From NCBI GenBank assembly GCA_027475525.1, contig JAMWFC010000034.1, positions 229,974 through 293,973 of the forward strand: 64,000 nucleotides of DNA. Reading direction: 5' to 3'. The notes below the pieces were generated by a model. That model had not been told where the DNA came from. It did not search any database and saw nothing but the letters and a program-made list of their open reading frames with translations. A program made the translations under genes and the position numbers. Position 1 is the first letter of the stretch. Each line of letters opens with the position of its first letter. This document shows positions 56,034 to 64,000 of the stretch, piece after piece. The DNA is from Macrolepiota albuminosa (taxonomy: Eukaryota; Basidiomycota; Agaricomycetes; Agaricales; Agaricaceae).

Positions 56034-59000
56034 CTAGTCAATTTCTTCTTCTTCAACTAAAGTCGGTAAGTCATCATCGTCCAATAATTCGGTTTCTTCA
56101 AGTTCTCGTAGCTTGGCGGTGTCAATATCTAGCGCTTCCAGCGGCAAGTCGATTTGTTCCCTAGCGAGGTATGGCAGTAGGCGAAAAGCGGCAACAGGTC
56201 GATGTAGTACTGAACCATCTAATTCACAGAGCATGTAAGCGCCTCCACGGTTACGAGAGATAACTACCAAGGGTCCTAGATAGCGCGGGCGCATTTTCTT
56301 ATTGTATGAGGTCTCGATTTTGGAGTTGCGCAAAAGCACTAGCGCTCCTCTCGGGAAGTTGTAATCTTTGATGGTAGCGCTATGCTCGGTTTCGAATCGT
56401 AGGGCTGCTTGGCGACGGGCGCTAAAGACTACCTCGTGAAGTCGCTCCAAATCTTCTTTCCTTCGTTGGAGGTCAATAGCTCGTCTGGCGATAAGGTCGG
56501 TAGTCGCTAAGATACTGTTGGGTGCTGGCTGAAGATAGGTTGCTTCTATAATGTCGGCAGGGAGTAACGGATGGGTGCCAGTAGCCGCGTAATAGGGAGA
56601 ACAACCCATGCGCTTACGAATGGTAACTCTTTCCGACCAAAATACTGAATAGGTCGCTTCGCTCCAACGAGACTCGTCACCATCGACTGCCTTGAAGAGC
56701 GCTTGCCGAACGTCAAAGTGGGGTCTCTCTACCAGGCCATTGGCGCGCTTGTTGTAGCCAGACACTCGAATGTGGTGAATGTTGTATTTCTTGGCGAGGT
56801 AGGTTAGCGCTTTGATGATGGGCGCACCGTTATCCGTGACGATTTCTCTTAGCGCTCCCCAACGGCAAATGACGTCCTCAAATAGCCACTTGGCGACCGC
56901 CTCGGTATTTTCTCTTTGAAGCATGCGAAACTCAGGCCAGTGGATTAGCGAGCAACGACCTTGAATGATGTACTTATAGCGACCAGATTTGGGCATGTGC
57001 ATGGTATCGACGTAGATTTTGCTGAAGAGGGGAGCTGGCGTTGCAACGGTTGGCGGTATGAGCACTTGGCGTGTCTGTTGGATTTGGCAGAGGTGGCAGG
57101 TCCTGATGTACCAGGCGATGTCGGCACTAGCGTGTGGCCACCAGAAGCGTTCTAACAGAGAAGCTCGAGTAGCGTACAGACCTCTATGACCTAGCTCGTC
57201 ATGCATAGCGCGCAAGACTCGTAAGCGACCTTCTGGCTTGATGATCAGCTTGTGGGCTCCATCTCGATTTCGTCGCCAAAGTCTGTTGTCGGTAAAGAAG
57301 AAACGGGTAGCGTAGCGGATAAAGGTCGCGTATTGTTCGTCGGTAAGGCCTGCGGGTCGCTTAAGGTCTTGTAGCCACTGTTCAACGATTAACAAGCGGC
57401 TGTCTTCTGCCTTTGCTTTGGCGGATCGGGGGACGGCATCGTAGGTCAAGTTTCTGCTGTCTTCCCTTAGCGGATGGGGCTCTTGTACGACTTTTACTGG
57501 AGGCGAATTTTGACTGAAAATGCTTGCCGTGTAGAATGTGAGGGGTGCGCTAAAGGTCTCGGGGCGGTAAGGGACAATGGGATGTAGAAGGATGCTGGCA
57601 GGCTGTTGCCGTCGTAGTAAGGGAATTGGCTGTTGTATGAGGTGCACGAAACCATGTAAGCGGTCGATCCAGTCCTCGAAATCGCTATCAGCCTGAGGGT
57701 CCACTACCGGGTCGCCAGGCTGCCGTGGTCGCCTAGAGAGTCCATCTGGGCCGTGGAAAGAGCTCTTGACGTGTACCAGCTCAAAATGGAACATGAGGAT
57801 GGCGACTACCCACCGATTCATGCTAGCGGACGGCTGGATATCAGGATTCTGCAGCATGCCCTTGATGTACCTAGCGTCGACTTCAACAATCAGATTCCGC
57901 ACGCCAATCAAGTACATCTTTAGCGACCGGAAGGCTTTGAAGAGTCCATAGAGCTCTAGCTTAGGCTGACTGTAGCGAGACTCCCTGTCGTTTAGCGTAA
58001 TAGACCCAAAGCGGTTGTAGCGTCGCTGTTTCCGATTGTCGCTAAGGCATTGGCACAAAAAGTAGCCAACGGCAATGTACGAGGTATCCACCGCCAAGAT
58101 AACAGGATCGGCAGAGCTATAGTCGATGGGAACTAGGGGCTTGGCGTCCTGCAGAGCTTTTACCAAGTCTCGTTGAGCGGTAACCTGGTCTGGCCCAAAT
58201 TCGAAGGGCTCGTTAGCGCGGGTGAGTCGGTTAAGGGCATGTGCGCGATGGGCAAAGTTTTTGACGAATATCCTGAGAACGCCAACGGTGCCAAGAAAGG
58301 CGCGAACTTCAGATAAGTCGCGGCAAGGGCCCCATCGCTCCAGGAGTGCTAAGCGAGACTCGTCGGGAACGCGACCGTCGGGAGTGCAGATGTGACCAAG
58401 GATTTTGAACCTTGGCGCGCAAAGGAGAAGTTTGTGACCGCTAAAAGTCCCACCGCTATACTTCATACGCTGGAGGACTCGATTGAGCAGCTGGAAGAAG
58501 TCCCATAGCGCTAAGCGAATATTGGGGTTCTCGGGATGGGTCGCCGGTAAGCCGTTCATGAGTCGCCAGTCTTTGGGGCCTTTGACGCCAACGTCGTCGA
58601 TGAAACTTAGGACATTATGCGGTATCTCGGGTTGGAGGATAAACGTGATGTCGTCGTGGAATATAGGGACTGAGTTTGTCCAGCCCATCGGTAAGGTGAC
58701 TAGGCGCAGTGCGCCAAACGGAGTTTGAAACGTAGTTAGGTCGCGGGAAGAAGGGTGAATCAAGCGTTCATCGTAGCCAACGTAGAGGTCAAGGGTGGCG
58801 CCACAAATGCGCCCGGCAAAGGACTCGGCAAAGTGGTCAGGGAAAGGCGGTACGCCAGAGTGTCGTATTGTAACTCTATTTAGCGGCTCGAGACTGTGAA
58901 CTATGCGTAGATTGCCGTTCTTCTTGAGGACACAGAACCAGCGGGAGCGGTAAGAACTATTTGAGGGCTCGTAGACGCCAGCCTGTATCTTGGTCCTAAT

Positions 59001-59783
59001 GATTTGGCAGACCTCGGCTTCAATTCCAGGCGGTAGCGGTCGGTTGTGCTCAGTCCACGGTACGTGAGGAATGGTCGGGATAACAACAGGCGGGAAGAAA
59101 TCTGTACGTAGACTGCCGCGTTCTGAGTCCTCCCAGGCGAAGGCTTTATCCTGCTTAGCGACGAGATCGGTAAGGACATTCAACTCATCTTTGGTCAAAA
59201 ATCCTGTGTCGTGCTCCTTGGCGAACTGCTGTTGGCGTTCCGCGGTAAAACGTCCCGTGGGCTGAAAGGGTGGCGGGTTCGGCGATAAAATAGGTATGTC
59301 GGCAAGAGGGTCGCCAATAATCTGGCGCTCGATCCTAAACGTCTCGGGAGAGTGCGCAGCGATGGGCTTTGTTTTAAGCGCAACTGGCTTATATTTCTTT
59401 TTGACTTGTACCCCTTTCCTTTTGGGAGCGTTAGCTTGGTTATATACAGAAGTGGAAAGGGGAACTGTAGCCTGAGGAGCGGCAAGTCCAAGAACGGCAG
59501 GAGACGAGGCTCCGGGAAGAGTGGTAAGATAGGTATCGGTAGACGCAAAACTTTGAAACGATTCTGAGGCGGTAAGATATAAGTAGGCAAGAGAGGAGTC
59601 GGTAATATTTTGATTTTTCTGGGAAGGCTCTGCGTCGGTAGTGGGTAAAGTAGTTAAAACGTCTTCGTCAAGAAAAGCAGTAGACAAAACAGTTACAAGA
59701 CCAGTTGAATGGTCAAATTCCAGCGTTAGCGCCACATCTCCGTGATCATCGCCAATCACCTCCTCGATGGTCTGTGAAAACAC
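56034..59783 (-). CDS. Gypsy-3 Pol (RT, RNase H, integrase), 1249 aa
   Basis: Uninterrupted polyprotein in the -1 frame relative to gag, overlapping it by 28 nt. The first codon shown, GTG, is only the start of the open frame; production probably needs a frameshift at the TGTTTTC site. RT near residues 240-420 has F-C-V-L-K-K-N-G, L-P-M-G-W-T-N-S-V-P and the catalytic S-F-I-D-D-V-G-V-K-G-P. RNase H has A-V-D-T-S-Y-I-A-V-G and V-E-V-D-A-R-Y. Integrase has the zinc segment H-D-E-L-G-H-R-G...C-H-L-C, then D (Y-V-D-T-M-H-M-P), D (V-T-D-N-G-A-P) and E (G-L-V-E-R-P). No chromodomain was recognised. All catalytic residues are present. Confidence 0.93.
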   Translation of the reverse strand: MFSQTIEEVIGDDHGDVALTLEFDHSTGLVTVLSTAFLDEDVLTTLPTTDAEPSQKNQNITDSSLAYLYLTASESFQSFASTDTYLTTLPGASSPAVLGLAAPQATVPLSTSVYNQANAPKRKGVQVKKKYKPVALKTKPIAAHSPETFRIERQIIGDPLADIPILSPNPPPFQPTGRFTAERQQQFAKEHDTGFLTKDELNVLTDLVAKQDKAFAWEDSERGSLRTDFFPPVVIPTIPHVPWTEHNRPLPPGIEAEVCQIIRTKIQAGVYEPSNSSYRSRWFCVLKKNGNLRIVHSLEPLNRVTIRHSGVPPFPDHFAESFAGRICGATLDLYVGYDERLIHPSSRDLTTFQTPFGALRLVTLPMGWTNSVPIFHDDITFILQPEIPHNVLSFIDDVGVKGPKDWRLMNGLPATHPENPNIRLALWDFFQLLNRVLQRMKYSGGTFSGHKLLLCAPRFKILGHICTPDGRVPDESRLALLERWGPCRDLSEVRAFLGTVGVLRIFVKNFAHRAHALNRLTRANEPFEFGPDQVTAQRDLVKALQDAKPLVPIDYSSADPVILAVDTSYIAVGYFLCQCLSDNRKQRRYNRFGSITLNDRESRYSQPKLELYGLFKAFRSLKMYLIGVRNLIVEVDARYIKGMLQNPDIQPSASMNRWVVAILMFHFELVHVKSSFHGPDGLSRRPRQPGDPVVDPQADSDFEDWIDRLHGFVHLIQQPIPLLRRQQPASILLHPIVPYRPETFSAPLTFYTASIFSQNSPPVKVVQEPHPLREDSRNLTYDAVPRSAKAKAEDSRLLIVEQWLQDLKRPAGLTDEQYATFIRYATRFFFTDNRLWRRNRDGAHKLIIKPEGRLRVLRAMHDELGHRGLYATRASLLERFWWPHASADIAWYIRTCHLCQIQQTRQVLIPPTVATPAPLFSKIYVDTMHMPKSGRYKYIIQGRCSLIHWPEFRMLQRENTEAVAKWLFEDVICRWGALREIVTDNGAPIIKALTYLAKKYNIHHIRVSGYNKRANGLVERPHFDVRQALFKAVDGDESRWSEATYSVFWSERVTIRKRMGCSPYYAATGTHPLLPADIIEATYLQPAPNSILATTDLIARRAIDLQRRKEDLERLHEVVFSARRQAALRFETEHSATIKDYNFPRGALVLLRNSKIETSYNKKMRPRYLGPLVVISRNRGGAYMLCELDGSVLHRPVAAFRLLPYLAREQIDLPLEALDIDTAKLRELEETELLDDDDLPTLVEEEEID

Positions 59784-62050
59784 CGGTGGGGTCGTTCGTT
59801 GGCGTGCTGGTCGGTAAACTCCGGTGGCTTAGCGAGGGCGCCTTTTCGTTGTCCCCTAGGGAACGTTGGCACCGTTCGTCGGATTCCGGAATTAGGGTCG
59901 CTAATGGTTAATGTCGTCTCGTCGTCGGTAACAGTCTTGACGACTGATCGCGCCAAGACGTCGAAGGGTCTGCCGAGTAATAAGTCGTATGCTGGGGAGC
60001 GTAAGATGTGTATCTGAAGGTAAAATGTAATGTCGCCAAGGGTGCATGGCACGTTCTTGGCGAGGCCTAAAGATCTGTCCACTGTACCGTTAGCGCTCTG
60101 CATGTTTAGTATCACCGTAGGGTCGTAAATGAGGCCTAGATCGTTAGCGACTTCTGCTGCCATAGAAATAATCTGAGACCCGCTATCCACGATTGCCTCT
60201 ACTTCGTGCTTGTTGTCTACGGTTAGCGCTACTGAGCGGATAGCGTGTGATTCTTGAGCGACGGTAAGGATGGCGGGGTCCTCTCCATGGTCCACAGATC
60301 TAAGGTAGGTCTCCACTGGGTCCACCGAGGTGGCGTTAGCGATGGGGTCGGCAAGAGGTTCATTGGTGTCGGGAGCGTCGATGGTAACAGAGAAACCAGG
60401 AAGCGCATCGTCTAGTTCATCAACCTCGGCAACGGCTGTCGCCAAGGGTCGTCGGGGAGTGACTGCCGTCTTGACCTGGTTGCGGACGTCGGGAGCAATA
60501 CTGCAAAGCTCTTCTACTGACAAGGTAACGGCGGTTTTCATAATACGGTTGAAGACGTGGTTGGATTTCTCGATGTCGAAAATTGGCGCGGTAGGTCGGT
60601 AGCCACCCTCAGGACGTTTCTCGGGAGCGGCAAAGTTTCGTTGGGCGGGAGCATGATATCGGTCGGGAATCCCTGAATAGGGATGTAGGGGCGGCAAAGG
60701 CGGTTCGGGAGCGGTAGCGGACGACGAGGGTTCTGGAGCAGGAGCAGGGGCAGGAGCAGGCGTCGGTAATTTACTAGCGGGAGGCATCGGCTTGTATCCT
60801 TTAAGAGGTTGTTTAGGCTGCTTAACTTCAACCCCATCAAAGACCTGGTTCTTTAGCGAATCCAACTCCTGTTGCAGCTTGGCGATACGCTCTTCCCGCG
60901 AGAAAGTAGGGCGGTCGCCAACGCTGTCGAAATGTAGGACCTCGTGAATCATCTGCTGTTGGGTCGCCTGTTCAGGGTCGGGGTTGGCGTTGCCAGATAG
61001 CGTGCCGGTAACGATTTGTCCTGGATTGCGCCTATGCCATTCATCTACCCGCTCCTGGAAGGACTTCTTGTCGGGGTAGTTGGGAATAGTGGCGCCAGAG
61101 GTAAGAACTATCTTGCCGTCGATAGCCCTACGGATTCTTCCTTGCCGAATATAGTTTTCGAGGGTAGCGCAGCGTCCTCTAGTCATAGTATGGCCAATTT
61201 CCCCACAGAAGTGGCAAGGGCCAGGTGCGGGTACGTTAGCGGGTCGGTTAGCCGTGAGGTTGGTGGTGATCATGGTTTCGATACGTGTCATGGCGGAAGC
61301 GACAGCGGCGGTAATGGCAGCATTGAGCTCCTCTTTCTTAACGAAGTCGGTAGTGGGAGGCGGGATGGGAATAATACCGTTGGTTCGCTCAGGGGGTGGG
61401 CTCGTCCTAGCGCGTTGTATACCAACGCCAGTGTCCGTTCCCTTGAGAACCCATTTACCGGCTTCAAAGACGTCGGCAACGTTATAGGGCTCGTCAGGGT
61501 GATGGGCCTGATGAACTATCTCTAGGCGACGGGCAATACGAGTCCACAGTGAAGTCGGGATGCCCTGCTGAAATAGGCGACGCTCCTCGTTAATATAGAG
61601 CTTGCCGTTCTGCAGGAGCCACCTAGCGATTTTCTGGAACTCGCGGTAATACGTAGAGAACGCGCCAAGCGAAGATGTGCCGTTGTCGAAAGATTCCTGT
61701 ACTAGTTTCTGGAGCTCGTTTACCGTGTATCGGGTAGCCTCCTCTGCGCCAGGGTACAGCTGGATTACTGCCGTCTTCCAGTCCTCATACGAAGCGCCTT
61801 GGGCTGGAACGGGTGGGGCGGCAGGGACAAAGGCGGCAAACTCGGTCAAACCTGTCCACGTCTCTGCCGTGTCATACGACACGTATCTTGCCGCATACTC
61901 CTTCATCTGCGTGTGGTCGGTAATGTTACAATCCCTAAACAAATACTCTAATTCCTTGAAATATTGGGAAAGCTCCCGTGGCTTGGTCTCGTCCCATTTC
62001 GGTGCCGAGAAGTGGTTGCGTGGCGGCATGCGCTGGACTTGTTGTTCCAT
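59756..62050 (-). CDS. Gypsy-3 Gag-protease, 764 aa
   Basis: Capsid, nucleocapsid and protease in one frame. The ATG at 62050 (M-E-Q-Q-V-Q-R-M) is the first in frame, although the frame is open for about 115 codons upstream with no ATG. The capsid part includes W-D-E-T-K-P-R-E-L-S-Q-Y-F. The knuckle C-H-F-C-G-E-I-G-H-T-M-T-R-G-R-C lies near residue 280, a Pro/Ala-rich linker follows, and the aspartic protease motif V-D-S-G-S-Q is near residue 625. It ends C-F-H-R-P-S-R-R. The last codons overlap the start of pol at TGTTTTC, with seven codons from there to the stop, as in Gypsy-2. Confidence 0.93.
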   Translation of the reverse strand: MEQQVQRMPPRNHFSAPKWDETKPRELSQYFKELEYLFRDCNITDHTQMKEYAARYVSYDTAETWTGLTEFAAFVPAAPPVPAQGASYEDWKTAVIQLYPGAEEATRYTVNELQKLVQESFDNGTSSLGAFSTYYREFQKIARWLLQNGKLYINEERRLFQQGIPTSLWTRIARRLEIVHQAHHPDEPYNVADVFEAGKWVLKGTDTGVGIQRARTSPPPERTNGIIPIPPPTTDFVKKEELNAAITAAVASAMTRIETMITTNLTANRPANVPAPGPCHFCGEIGHTMTRGRCATLENYIRQGRIRRAIDGKIVLTSGATIPNYPDKKSFQERVDEWHRRNPGQIVTGTLSGNANPDPEQATQQQMIHEVLHFDSVGDRPTFSREERIAKLQQELDSLKNQVFDGVEVKQPKQPLKGYKPMPPASKLPTPAPAPAPAPEPSSSATAPEPPLPPLHPYSGIPDRYHAPAQRNFAAPEKRPEGGYRPTAPIFDIEKSNHVFNRIMKTAVTLSVEELCSIAPDVRNQVKTAVTPRRPLATAVAEVDELDDALPGFSVTIDAPDTNEPLADPIANATSVDPVETYLRSVDHGEDPAILTVAQESHAIRSVALTVDNKHEVEAIVDSGSQIISMAAEVANDLGLIYDPTVILNMQSANGTVDRSLGLAKNVPCTLGDITFYLQIHILRSPAYDLLLGRPFDVLARSVVKTVTDDETTLTISDPNSGIRRTVPTFPRGQRKGALAKPPEFTDQHANERPHRCFHRPSRR
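59778..59786 (-). promoter_or_regulatory. Candidate -1 ribosomal frameshift site between gag and pol
   Basis: The minus-strand GTGTTTTC allows the tRNA reading TTT to slip back one base to TTT, after which pol is read. Gypsy-2 has the same eight bases at its gag-pol overlap, the same distance from the gag stop. It is not a canonical X-XXY-YYZ heptamer. Confidence 0.45.
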
Positions 62051-62417
62051 AGCGACTGGGTTGGCGAGTTCGGTTAGCGGTTGTGGGGAAGGAGTTCTAG
62101 AGGTTGGCGACGGGGTGAGCGAAATGACGAGTTGTGAAAGCGGTGTTAACGGAGTGATAGGGGTAACTGATTGCGGTAAGGTAAAGGGCGACGCTAAGGG
62201 GTCGTCGGTACTATAATCGAGGGAATGCGGGAAGAGATCAGGAAAAGCGTCTACAGTGGCGTTCTGTAGTTCCTGGGCGAGAGAGAGACCCGGTAAGGCA
62301 CCAGGTGGTTGTGGAGTTGATGGGTGGGAAGGAGCAATGCCTTCTGCCGACTGCTCTAGCAGACGGCGCCTACGCTGGAGACGGGTTTCTGGCGGAATTC
62401 TGCCCTAGAGATCCCCT

Positions 62418-62434
62418 CGCGGTGGGCTCCAATT
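62418..62434 (-). promoter_or_regulatory. Gypsy-3 primer binding site
   Basis: Minus strand AATTGGAGCCCACCGC follows the LTR end GGCGTCATCA. TTGGAGCCCACC is shared with Gypsy-2, so both probably use the same tRNA primer. Confidence 0.6.
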
Positions 62435-63472
62435 TGATGACGCCCAAAGTTTGGTCAGTAACAAATGTAACAATTGTGTTACCGTACCAAGAGTGTGCGT
62501 TGGGCGCGCTAAAAGTAATTTGAGGAGTCCCGGGCAGGTCCCAGAGAACGCGTCTGTGAAAAAGGTGAAAAGTCGGTAACGGGTGCCGGCAAGTGTAAGC
62601 GCTAAGGTAAAGCGCCTAGGAAGAAGCGGTAAGTGAAGACGGCAAGGGGTCGGTAACGGGTGCCGGCAAGTGTAAGCGCTAAGGTAAAGCGCCTAGGAAG
62701 AAGCGGTAAGTGAAGATGGCAAGGGGAGCGGCAAGAGCACGATAAGCTTAGCGAAGTTCTAAGCGTCGATAATGCCTGCCGTAGTTGCAAGGCGCGAGTA
62801 TGTCGAGTGTTGGCGAACGTCTGCAACTGCCGATGAGTTTTGACGTTGCCGACCGTAGCGTAAATGAGCTCTTGAGCGTAAGGGAGAGACTGAAGTAAGG
62901 GGAGTAAACTGTGGTCTATTCGTCTGATCTGATGATTGTGTATGTACAAGTCGGTAAGTAATATATATACTACAAGGAGTTCACCGTCGCCAGTGACCAA
63001 CCATCGCCAAAGTGCGGTAAACTGGAAAATTTCATAGGGGTAGCTCCAACGGTTTCCGATCCCTACTGTCCTTTGAGGACCCTTGGCGCCACCAGGCGGC
63101 AGATCGCGGTGCTAAACCATCAATCCATCACCCTTCTGTCTGTCAGAACACCTAAGCGACGTTGGGCGCCAAATCGAGATGGTAAGCGGTGTCAGACGCC
63201 AAGGTCAAACGCCAAGCTGTCCGTCAGTTTTTGATAGATCATCAAGCTTCTCGCTAAGCGCTGTCGTCAGTGACTGATGCCATCTGTCAGTTGTCATTCC
63301 TGCTGCTGTCGGCGCTATCATTGATTGGATCTGCTTCTTGCCGTGCGCGGCCGTCAGAAATGGCTTAAAATAGGTAGAACGCGCGCGCTAAGTTCGGGAC
63401 GAGTGCGGCAAGGTTTCCGGAGCCGGTGCCGAGCCTGCCGTTGATGCGCCTAACCTGTATAGGGTCCTATCA
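62435..63472 (-). repeat. 5' LTR of Gypsy-3 (1038 bp, includes a 77-bp duplication)
   Basis: Near-identical to the LTR at 52036. It is 76 bp longer, explained by the 77-bp duplication at 62572-62725 and one indel in a G run. The other differences noted are C/T or G/A. Confidence 0.92.
62572..62725. repeat. 77-bp tandem duplication no. 10
   Basis: Copies start at 62572 and 62649 and differ by one C/T near the end. Absent from the partner LTR. Confidence 0.9.
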
Positions 63473-63899
63473 GCGCCACAGATGGACTTGTATCTTGGCA
63501 AACATGGTAGCGCATAGTATATAAAATAGCTACTTGACATGTATATAAAGACGAATCGGAACCTCTTGAGCACACAGTTTCACTTAGCGTTCAAATTGCG
63601 CTAGCTTTTTTTAACTTTGCCACTAAGTCAGGTGCTAGCCTCATCTATCTCGTCTTCATTGTTTACGGTGCCACCTACGGGCACAATACGCTGCGCTACT
63701 CGTCTTTTCTTCAATATCTTTGTTTAAACTATGATGCTTACCGTCTGCCAGATAGCCCCTGAAGCGCTATAATTTAGCACATCATTTTATCACCTCCGCT
63801 TGAGCACACTGGGACCCTGTCAGGACTCCTCACAACTATGCATGCCAAGCGCTGGAGACAGCATTGTACTGCGTATACATCTAGCGCACCCAACCACAG
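63473..63899 (+). repeat. 3' LTR of Gypsy-2, right part
   Basis: Continues the LTR interrupted at 52035 and matches 38951-39377 of the 5' LTR. It ends at CAACCACAG, before the last 12 bp (TTGGCGTCATCA), so the Gypsy-2 end is truncated or rearranged. Confidence 0.88.
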
Positions 63900-64000
63900 A
63901 CCGTTGCTGACCATCCTGTTGTGAGCTCTCAGCTCTCCAGGCCTCGCTTTCATTCCCGGACAGGTCGGTGCTCTGACCCTGGTCTTGAGCCTTGGGTCTT
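63900..64000 (-). other. Right flank, possibly the displaced 5' part of Gypsy-1
   Basis: 101 bp with an open minus-strand frame rich in polar residues (A-Q-D-Q-G-Q-S-T-D-L-S-G-N). This fits a Gag N-terminus but is too short to prove it. Confidence 0.25.

Larger units (their letters stand above)
52036..63472 (-). mobile_element. Gypsy-3: young, apparently intact Gypsy element, minus strand
   Basis: 11.4 kb, flanked by a 4-bp duplication GCGC (52032-52035, 63473-63476). Order on the minus strand: 5' LTR 63472-62435, primer site, gag-protease, pol, antisense gene, purine tract, 3' LTR 52997-52036. By eye the two LTRs differ at about six positions plus one indel, apart from a 77-bp duplication in one of them. 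Gag and Pol are full-length open frames with all catalytic motifs. Same family as Gypsy-2 by protein, but its LTRs are different in sequence. It may be autonomous. Confidence 0.92.
38319..63899 (+). mobile_element. Gypsy-2: old plus-strand Gypsy element with two nested insertions
   Basis: Structure: 5' LTR 38319-39389, gag-protease, pol, an antisense block, purine tract and 3' LTR (51400-52035 plus 63473-63899). Gypsy-3 splits the 3' LTR and a solo LTR splits pol. The 3' LTR stops about 12 bp short of the end seen in the 5' LTR, and no target duplication could be confirmed. Coding regions carry many TGA and TAG stops at positions where the related intact Gypsy-3 has Arg or Gln. Confidence 0.85.

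Overview
The window is genomic DNA of a filamentous basidiomycete, most likely a mushroom-forming agaricomycete. The evidence is short GT-AG introns of about 45-80 nt, a tandem pair of fungal sesquiterpene synthases, a NACHT-WD40 (NLR-type) gene, an F-box fragment, and basidiomycete-style Copia, Gypsy, Tc1 and retroelement sequences. Nothing prokaryotic was seen.

Left part (1-19 kb), host genes. Two terpene synthase paralogs lie head-to-tail; the first is cut by the window edge and the second is a complete 5-exon, 343-aa gene. A 214-bp foldback repeat follows, then a minus-strand multi-pass membrane protein, a Tc1/mariner element with a dead transposase, and a large minus-strand NLR gene with 20 WD40 repeats (9998-16178). 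Next come an F-box pseudogene and a rearranged duplicate of the membrane gene.

Right part (19.5-64 kb), a nest of retroelements. A decayed retroelement ORF (from 19517) is split by a Copia element (20004-25911, target duplication AAATA). The same old element is entered at 27606 by a minus-strand chromodomain Gypsy (Gypsy-1). Gypsy-1 is split at 38319 by a plus-strand Gypsy (Gypsy-2), which holds a solo LTR at 43838-45164 (ACGC duplication). In the 3' LTR of Gypsy-2 sits a young, apparently intact minus-strand Gypsy (Gypsy-3, 52036-63472, GCGC duplication). Gypsy-2 and Gypsy-3 belong to one family, so the intact copy shows how the old one decayed: many stops replace arginine codons, as expected from C-to-T change at CpG.

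The most interesting system is in that family. Between pol and the 3' LTR, on the opposite strand, both elements carry an intron-containing gene for a protein with a six-cysteine CX2CX8CX8CX2CX6C cluster and a conserved C-terminal domain. In Gypsy-3 it is a clean 6-exon, 726-aa gene. Gypsy-2 has a decayed homolog and possibly a second antisense gene. Both elements also share a gag-pol overlap of the same length at a TGTTTTC site, consistent with -1 frameshifting.

A technical warning applies to the whole window. Ten separate tandem duplications have a period of exactly 77 bp, which fits unmerged k-mer overlaps from assembly. At least two of them break reading frames.
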